Source of the DNA: Benincasa hispida
Taxonomy: Eukaryota; Streptophyta; Magnoliopsida; Cucurbitales; Cucurbitaceae
Direction: 5' to 3'
DNA length: 64,000 nucleotides
Assembly: GCF_009727055.1 (NCBI RefSeq)
Contig: NC_052350.1
Coordinates: forward strand, 33,318,172-33,382,171
The notes under the pieces are model-generated. The model had not been told where the DNA came from. It saw only the letters and a program-made list of their open reading frames with translations, and ran no database searches. Shown here in pieces: positions 58,604 through 64,000 of the stretch (the first letter of the stretch is position 1; each line of letters begins with the position of its first letter). A program made the position numbers and the translations under genes.

Positions 58604-59440
58604 TGTTAGGATTTATGTCCTGAATCTCGTAGCCCGTAAATTTTGTAAGCAAATTATTAATTAATAAATAAAGTGTTAATTAATGAATAAATTATTCTAC
58701 ATTATTGCATAATTCAAAATCCAATAAAAATAATTCAAAATCCAATAAACAAATATTCGAGGTTATTTAATATAGCTTGAACAGTATGTAGTTGACACAA
58801 CTGGATTGCGTTCAAGGAATAACATGAAAGGTTTATAGTATATGGATAAGGTTGCATACTTTATCTTGGATACCTTATCTTGGTAATACTATGGATATGG
58901 TTCATTTTGTAAATGTTACAATAGTTGTAAGTATTACAAATGATTTAATCTAAATCGTTCATGTGATAACATGCAAGTAGGAGTATCCTACACGGTGAGT
59001 CTATATAAGACCAGACTACGAAATATAATCTCTCTTTATAATACCATTAATTGAAGAGTTTAATATTTCAAACGATAACCATATAACTTGATCTTAATCC
59101 TGAGTGAGTTATTGACTACTGTTTATCGTTCTTTGGTTTATATGGGTCAGAGGGCTTTAATTGTCGATTTAATATGTCTACCATTTTTTGGAAGATGTTG
59201 CATGAGGAACTAGGAACATGGTTTCATGAGATGGAATTTGCTCCTTCCCGACTTTAGGGAAAGTAGATAGATTGTTCATTTAAGTGTTGATTTCAGAACT
59301 TGAACAATGTGGCCTTACCCTCTCACTAGCCCGAGAGAGCCTTTGTTTATGTTTGGACCATAAACAAAATTGTTCATCAGAGAATCAATAGCACTTAAGA
59401 TACAAGAGGTAACTACAAGAAATCTACTATGAAAACAGTG
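58604..59440 (+). repeat. Copia-type LTR, truncated
   Basis: Starts TGTTAGGATTTATGTCCTG. It shares the order of short motifs of copia LTRs here (TATAGTATATGGATA, GAGTCTATATAAGACC, TCATCAGAGAATCAATAG). It is cut by the next LTR. Confidence 0.6.
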
Positions 59441-60077
59441 TGTTGGGTTGTATGTTCTAAAAAATCACAGTTTGTAATGTCAAACATATTCTATTATTAA
59501 TTATGATGTTTTTGAAATTTATTCAATAAAATTTGTTGTTGAATCTGTAAATTGCACTTGTAATGATTAAATCCAATAAACCAAGATTCGTGGCTATTAC
59601 ATGAATACTTAGACTTTATGTGGAGACATAAAGATGGATCGAGTTCGAGTAAATAGCCAAAACGGTCTATAGTATATGAATAAGTTTGGATACCTTATTC
59701 TGGTAACACTATTGGATACAATTCACTTTGTATGTAATACGAACGAATGTGATCCTAAATCGTTCATGTGGAGACAAGCGAGTAGGGGCATCCTATGCAA
59801 AAAGTTTGTATAAGACCAGGACCAAGCAATAAGTCACTCTTACTTTATAACATTATTTACTATTTAAGACTTACTATTTCAAATCGATGACTTGGGTAAC
59901 TCAACCTTAATCCTAAGCTAACTATGAACTCCTGTTTATTCAGGATTATCCTTAGATTTGCATAGGTGAAGGTTGGCTCAACAGCGCCAGCTCAATAAGC
60001 CTCTCGTTTTAGGAGTAAGACCGGGTAGATAGCTAGGGACATAGGGTGCAAGACGAAATTCACTCCTACCCATCAAA
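59441..60077 (+). repeat. Copia-type LTR of the family seen at 27052, truncated
   Basis: Starts TGTTGGGTTGTATG. CAACAGCGCCAGCTCAATAA matches 27580 and reverse 63720. It stops near CACTCCTACCC. Confidence 0.65.
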
Positions 60078-60580
60078 GGACCACCCTCATAGATAGAAGT
60101 TCACAACTCACTCAGGATTCAGGTCATGTTACCTATGATCATCCTAATGTAAGTCTACAGTGTTATATAATGAGACTAAACATTTCGTGGTCTAGTCTTA
60201 TACAAACTCCTTTGTATAGAATATCCCCGCTCGCATGTCTAATACATGAATGATCAGGATCAGATCATTTGTAGCACTTTACAAAAATTGTAACACCTAC
60301 AAAGTAGACCATACTCGTAGTGTCACCAGGATAAGGTACCCAGCCTTATCCATCTACTACAGATAATTTAGGTTATCACTTAAACATGATCCACATGTTT
60401 AAGTTACAATGATAACCTCAGATGTTAGTTTATTGGTTTGTGGTTAATGCAACTAAAATGTCACATATTTTATAGACAATGAATAAAATATCAAATATTT
60501 TATTAAATATAAAATGAGTTTGTTCATACAATGTTTACAAACTATAGGACTCTGCAAGATTTAGGGTATCGGCCCCAACA
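60078..60580 (-). repeat. Copia-type LTR of the TGTTGGGG family, minus strand, truncated
   Basis: On the minus strand it starts TGTTGGGGCCGATACC at 60580 and matches the order of 26593-27010 with the GAGGTTATC and ACACTACGAG regions. Confidence 0.65.
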
Positions 60581-61480
60581 TATTGGTTTTGATTAAGAGA
60601 ATCTAGAAGCATGAAATAGACCTCGCGAAAATGCTCTGAAGGGTGAAGAATGGATGTTATGAGCATGTCTAAAGTATGAAATGCACTATGATTTACGTTG
60701 TGGGACCCATTGACTAGATGTTGCATGTTAGTTAAGTAGGTGATGATCTACCCCCTTATTGCTATTATGTACGATCGTGAAGTTATGAGTTCACTACCAT
60801 GATATGACTGTGGGCCGACAAGTTCACTACCACGATATGACCGTGAGTCGATAGGTTCATTACCATGTTATGACTGTGAGTCAACAAGTTCACTACCATG
60901 TATGATTGTGTGCCTTTGGGCCACAAATGATGTGTGATAGGACAGGTTAGATTAATCACTCAGATGACCATCCATGCTAAGTTAAAGTATGCATGTCTCA
61001 CCAATATGGATGCATTGATTGGATATGAATACAAAGTCAGAACCTGCTAGTGGGGTTATTTATTGAGTATTTTATATACTCATCCTTTATTACATTATGT
61101 TTTTTAGGTAAAGGAAAGGGCGTATCAACGTTGAACAAGAAAAAATCCATGACTGAACCAATGAGTCTAGTCATAAGCTTCCGCTCAGATTTTCATGATT
61201 TTATTGTAGTCTTAAAATGTTTTAATTAAAAGTTTTAGTATTTGCATTCTTGAAACTTTTAATTATTTCTTGTTTTTAATAATTATTTATAGGGGACCTC
61301 GAACAAAGGTTTAAAATTATTTGTGTGTTTATTTTTATTAAAGTTATTCAATATACTTACAAAATTGGTTTGATTTTAGTTAAATTTGTTAAAGGCTTTG
61401 TTTTCAAAATTATACATGCATGAAGTAATGGTCCTGTGTTGGTAGTCTTAGAAAGTCGAATCGTTACAATTTAGATATAA
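60581..61480 (+). repeat. Chromovirus-type LTR
   Basis: GGGGTTATTTATTGAGTATT and GTAAAGGAAAGGG match 33910-34000 in reverse. It contains a 33-bp minisatellite. Confidence 0.55.
60788..60917 (+). repeat. 33-bp minisatellite, four units
   Basis: Units GTTCACTACCATGATATGAC start at 60788, 60822, 60855 and 60888. Confidence 0.9.
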
Positions 61481-62085
61481 ACATACGATAGAAATTGCAA
61501 ACGTTTATATTTAAGATTTGGAGAGCTTACTTTCACAAGCTATCAAGTTCGAAAATTTTCAATTTTTATGCTTGAATTTTGAAATGTGTTTAAAAATTAA
61601 ACACAAAAAAAAAAATGAAAAGTTGACAGGAAAACTAATATATAAGATTTATAAGGCACATGTAGAATGATCTTCAATTAAAGTATTATCGTTGTTATAA
61701 TTTATTTCATCTTAAACGATATCAATAAAATCATTTAATTTATGAATGATGTTTGAAATGATGTAATTTATGTCTTTCACTTTTAAAATTTTATCCATCA
61801 GTCGTCATATCAATTTTCATCTTATTTTAATAATAATTTCTTTGAGGGTATTTTTTTAAAAATAAATTTCAAAGAATAGAGATAAAAATGAGCATAACTT
61901 AGTAATAATTGACATGTATTTCTTACCTTGAAATTGTAGGTTAGAATCTTCACATCTTACATTTATTGTATTGTAAAAAAGATAAAAATGAATCCTTTCA
62001 TAGTTATGAAACTTGATTAAAACCTATAAAGTTTACCAGTCCGATGGATGGAGTGAAATTACCAAAACAAAACATGCCCACATAG
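61481..62085. other. AT-rich stretch, no gene seen
   Basis: No conserved frame, LTR end or RNA gene recognised. Confidence 0.4.
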
Positions 62086-62320
62086 ATTAGCCTCTCACTC
62101 TCCATTCTTTCGTTGTCTCGCTCTCTTCACTTTCTTGATCTCCTCTCTCTCTCATCTCTCTCTTAACCGCACACCCTCTCTCTTGGTCTCCTCTCTCTTG
62201 CTCATTCTCAGTCTTCTCTCTCTTGCTCACTCACGGACGACATTTATTCTCGATCGTCTCTTGTTTTTGGAATGCTCACCAATTGACTTCTCCATTTTTC
62301 TCTCTTGCTCTCTCGTTTTC
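62086..62320. repeat. CT-rich low-complexity tract
   Basis: Runs of CTCTCT and CTCTTGCTC. Such tracts occur in plant 5' leaders, but no downstream gene is visible on either strand. Confidence 0.75.
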
Positions 62321-62390
62321 TGGTGATCCCACACATGTGGCGTTCCGATCCCATTCTAGCAACGCCACTGCAACATTCTGATGACCTTCG

Positions 62391-64000
62391 TGTTGGATTA
62401 AGGAAGCAAGTAACGGAAACAAACAGGATCATTAAGCATTCTAATTCATTAAATTTGGCTTCAAATTCAGTATGCTCATAAACTATTAAAAAAGAGAGAG
62501 AGAGAGAAAAATTCAACACTAACCTTTGAAATATCTCTTGAATCATGATCTTCAACTGCAATCTCCTTCTCCTCTGATTGTGAACTACCACAAAGTCTTC
62601 CCTAGTATTCTTTTGGAGCCTTAGATTGAGTTGTGGATTCAAAACAAGCTTGAATCGAAGAGAATTGGAGAGGAGGTTACTGGTTTTACACAGTATGAAA
62701 ACCACTTCTTCAAACACAAATTCTCAGCAAAATTGCAACCTTTTTCATCCTCGATTTCCACTTAGAATCGAAGTTTATATTGCATGACATTCAAGCAACA
62801 AACCTTCTACATGAATTCCAGTTCTACCTTCATTATTGAGCTGGAATTTTAGTAAAAACATGAGTAAGGTGCTTGGTTTCAAAAAGTAGGAAAATCCCAC
62901 TTTTGATTTTTTATTTTTCTTTTCTTTTTCCATTTTGAAAATTGTTTTCAAAATTAAAAAAGAATCTCAGTTTTTAATTCAAAAACAAAACTGAAATTTT
63001 ATTAATTTTATNATTTAAAATTAATTTTTCTAATAAAATTAATAATTAATAATTAATTAAACAAGTTAAATAATTATATTAATTTAATATCAACTATTAA
63101 ATTAATTTAATATCAATTTCACCTTCTTGAAACCCTATTCATGAACTTAATATTTAAATTATATTTAAATATTAATCGATTCTCCAATTCCGTTTAATTC
63201 TAAAAATAAACGTGTAATTATATCACATATAATTACTAATTCCCTTAATTCTAATTACTAATAAACCTATCACGCTACTCTAAGGCTAATCCGTTTTTGA
63301 GTTAGTAGGGGACCTAGTGGACCTACAAATCATGGTTCCAACAATCCGAGATTAATTGGCTAAACTTTTTATACTGAATTAACCCTCATTCGTTAACTAA
63401 TGGGTCAATCCACTAAAGCGCTTAGTTGCACTCCCCTCACTGTAGATATATTGTGTCCACCCGATATAACCATGATTAGTAAGTTAATCCTTTATTAAGT
63501 CTCATTGATCCTCTATTGAATATTGGTTTGTGATCCAATCATCAAACCGAGTCCCTCTCGGGCCAATGAGAGGGTGAGACCCATTGTTCAAGACTCGAAG
63601 TCAGCACTTAAGGAAACAACCTCTCTACTATCCCTGAAAACGGGTAGGAGTGAATTCCAGCTTGCATCCCATGTCTCTAGTTATTTACCCAGTCTTACCC
63701 CTAAAATGGGAAGCTTATTGAGCCGACACGGTTAAGCCAACCCCCACCTATACAAATCTGAGGATAATCCCGAATAAATAGGATTTCATAGTTAGCTTAG
63801 GATTAAGGTCAAGTTACTTAAGTCATCGTTTTGAAATAGTCAGTCTTAAACAGTAAACAATGTTATAAAGTAAGAGTGATTTATTTCGTGGTTCGATCTT
63901 GTGCAAACTCATTGCACAGGATGCCCACACTCCTCATGTCATCACATGTACAAATTAGGATCACTTCGTCTGTAGCACTCTACAACTTCTTATAACAACT
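62391..64000 (-). repeat. Copia-type LTR, minus strand, runs off the right edge
   Basis: The LTR end is at 62391 (minus strand TAATCCAACA). The leader with CTTGAATCGAAG and the block CAATGAGAGGGTGAGACCC onward match 27052-28172 in reverse. It holds one N at 63012 and an AT-rich stretch at 62930-63240. A 157-codon minus-strand frame at 62244-62717 crosses the LTR end and is not considered a gene. Confidence 0.65.

Noticed and set aside
62244..62717. 157-codon minus-strand frame
   Set aside because: It crosses the copia LTR end at 62391 and has no family similarity that I recognise.

Overview
This window is plant nuclear DNA made almost entirely of LTR retrotransposons and their fragments. I found no convincing host gene, tRNA, rRNA or CRISPR array. 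The evidence is plant-type: Athila gag proteins and LTRs primed by tRNA-Asp, Ty1/copia and chromovirus pol genes primed by tRNA-Met, and a plant transposon-protein pseudogene. The style of several LTRs (for example those starting TGTTGGGGTTGATG) suggests a dicot, perhaps a cucurbit, with low to moderate confidence. The density of nested, decayed Ty3 elements fits heterochromatin or pericentromere.

Layout. 1-12.6 kb: Athila-type elements, mostly minus strand (3' LTR 1-995, integrase 983-1901, a second-family LTR at 1902-3394, a plus-strand LTR 4029-6197 with its PBS, protease and gag 8575-11787, PBS 11887-11903, truncated 5' LTR 11910-12620). 12.6-16.7 kb: minus-strand chromovirus gag-protease and long LTR. 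16.7-32.6 kb: a 5'-truncated plus-strand copia element. A complete but dead Ty3 element (19132-25914) split its RNase H region, and its 3' LTR is split by a solo LTR that itself holds another insertion. 32.6-35.8 kb: LTR fragments. 35.8-38.6 kb: minus-strand plant transposon-protein pseudogene. 39.7-43.1 kb: Athila gag and a full 5' LTR. 43.5-49.0 kb: plus-strand Athila remnant whose 3' LTR contains a solo LTR. 49-56.3 kb: Ty3 LTR material with two more solo LTRs and a Tat-like LTR. 56.5-57.7 kb: a TIR element. 58.6-64 kb: a mosaic of copia and Ty3 LTRs.

Every coding region carries stops, frameshifts or lost catalytic residues, so nothing here looks able to move by itself. Five insertions have target-site duplications that order events: CCAAG/CCAGG, GTGTT, CTTAT, CCTAC and CTGCG/CTACG.

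Assembly quality matters. Eight copies of the 38-nt back-to-back Tn5 mosaic-end junction of Nextera mate-pair libraries are embedded in the sequence. One marks a chimeric join between two gag genes. Single Ns flanked by direct duplications mark unmerged overlaps. Two of the three long N runs are mis-sized when compared with sister LTRs.

The most interesting biology is non-coding: a hairpin with a GAAA-type loop at the 5' terminus of every Athila LTR family, whose stem differs between families yet still pairs; a 22-bp periodic CTAAACGATCG array in a copia LTR; and an LTR-encoded extension of the Ty3 polyprotein.
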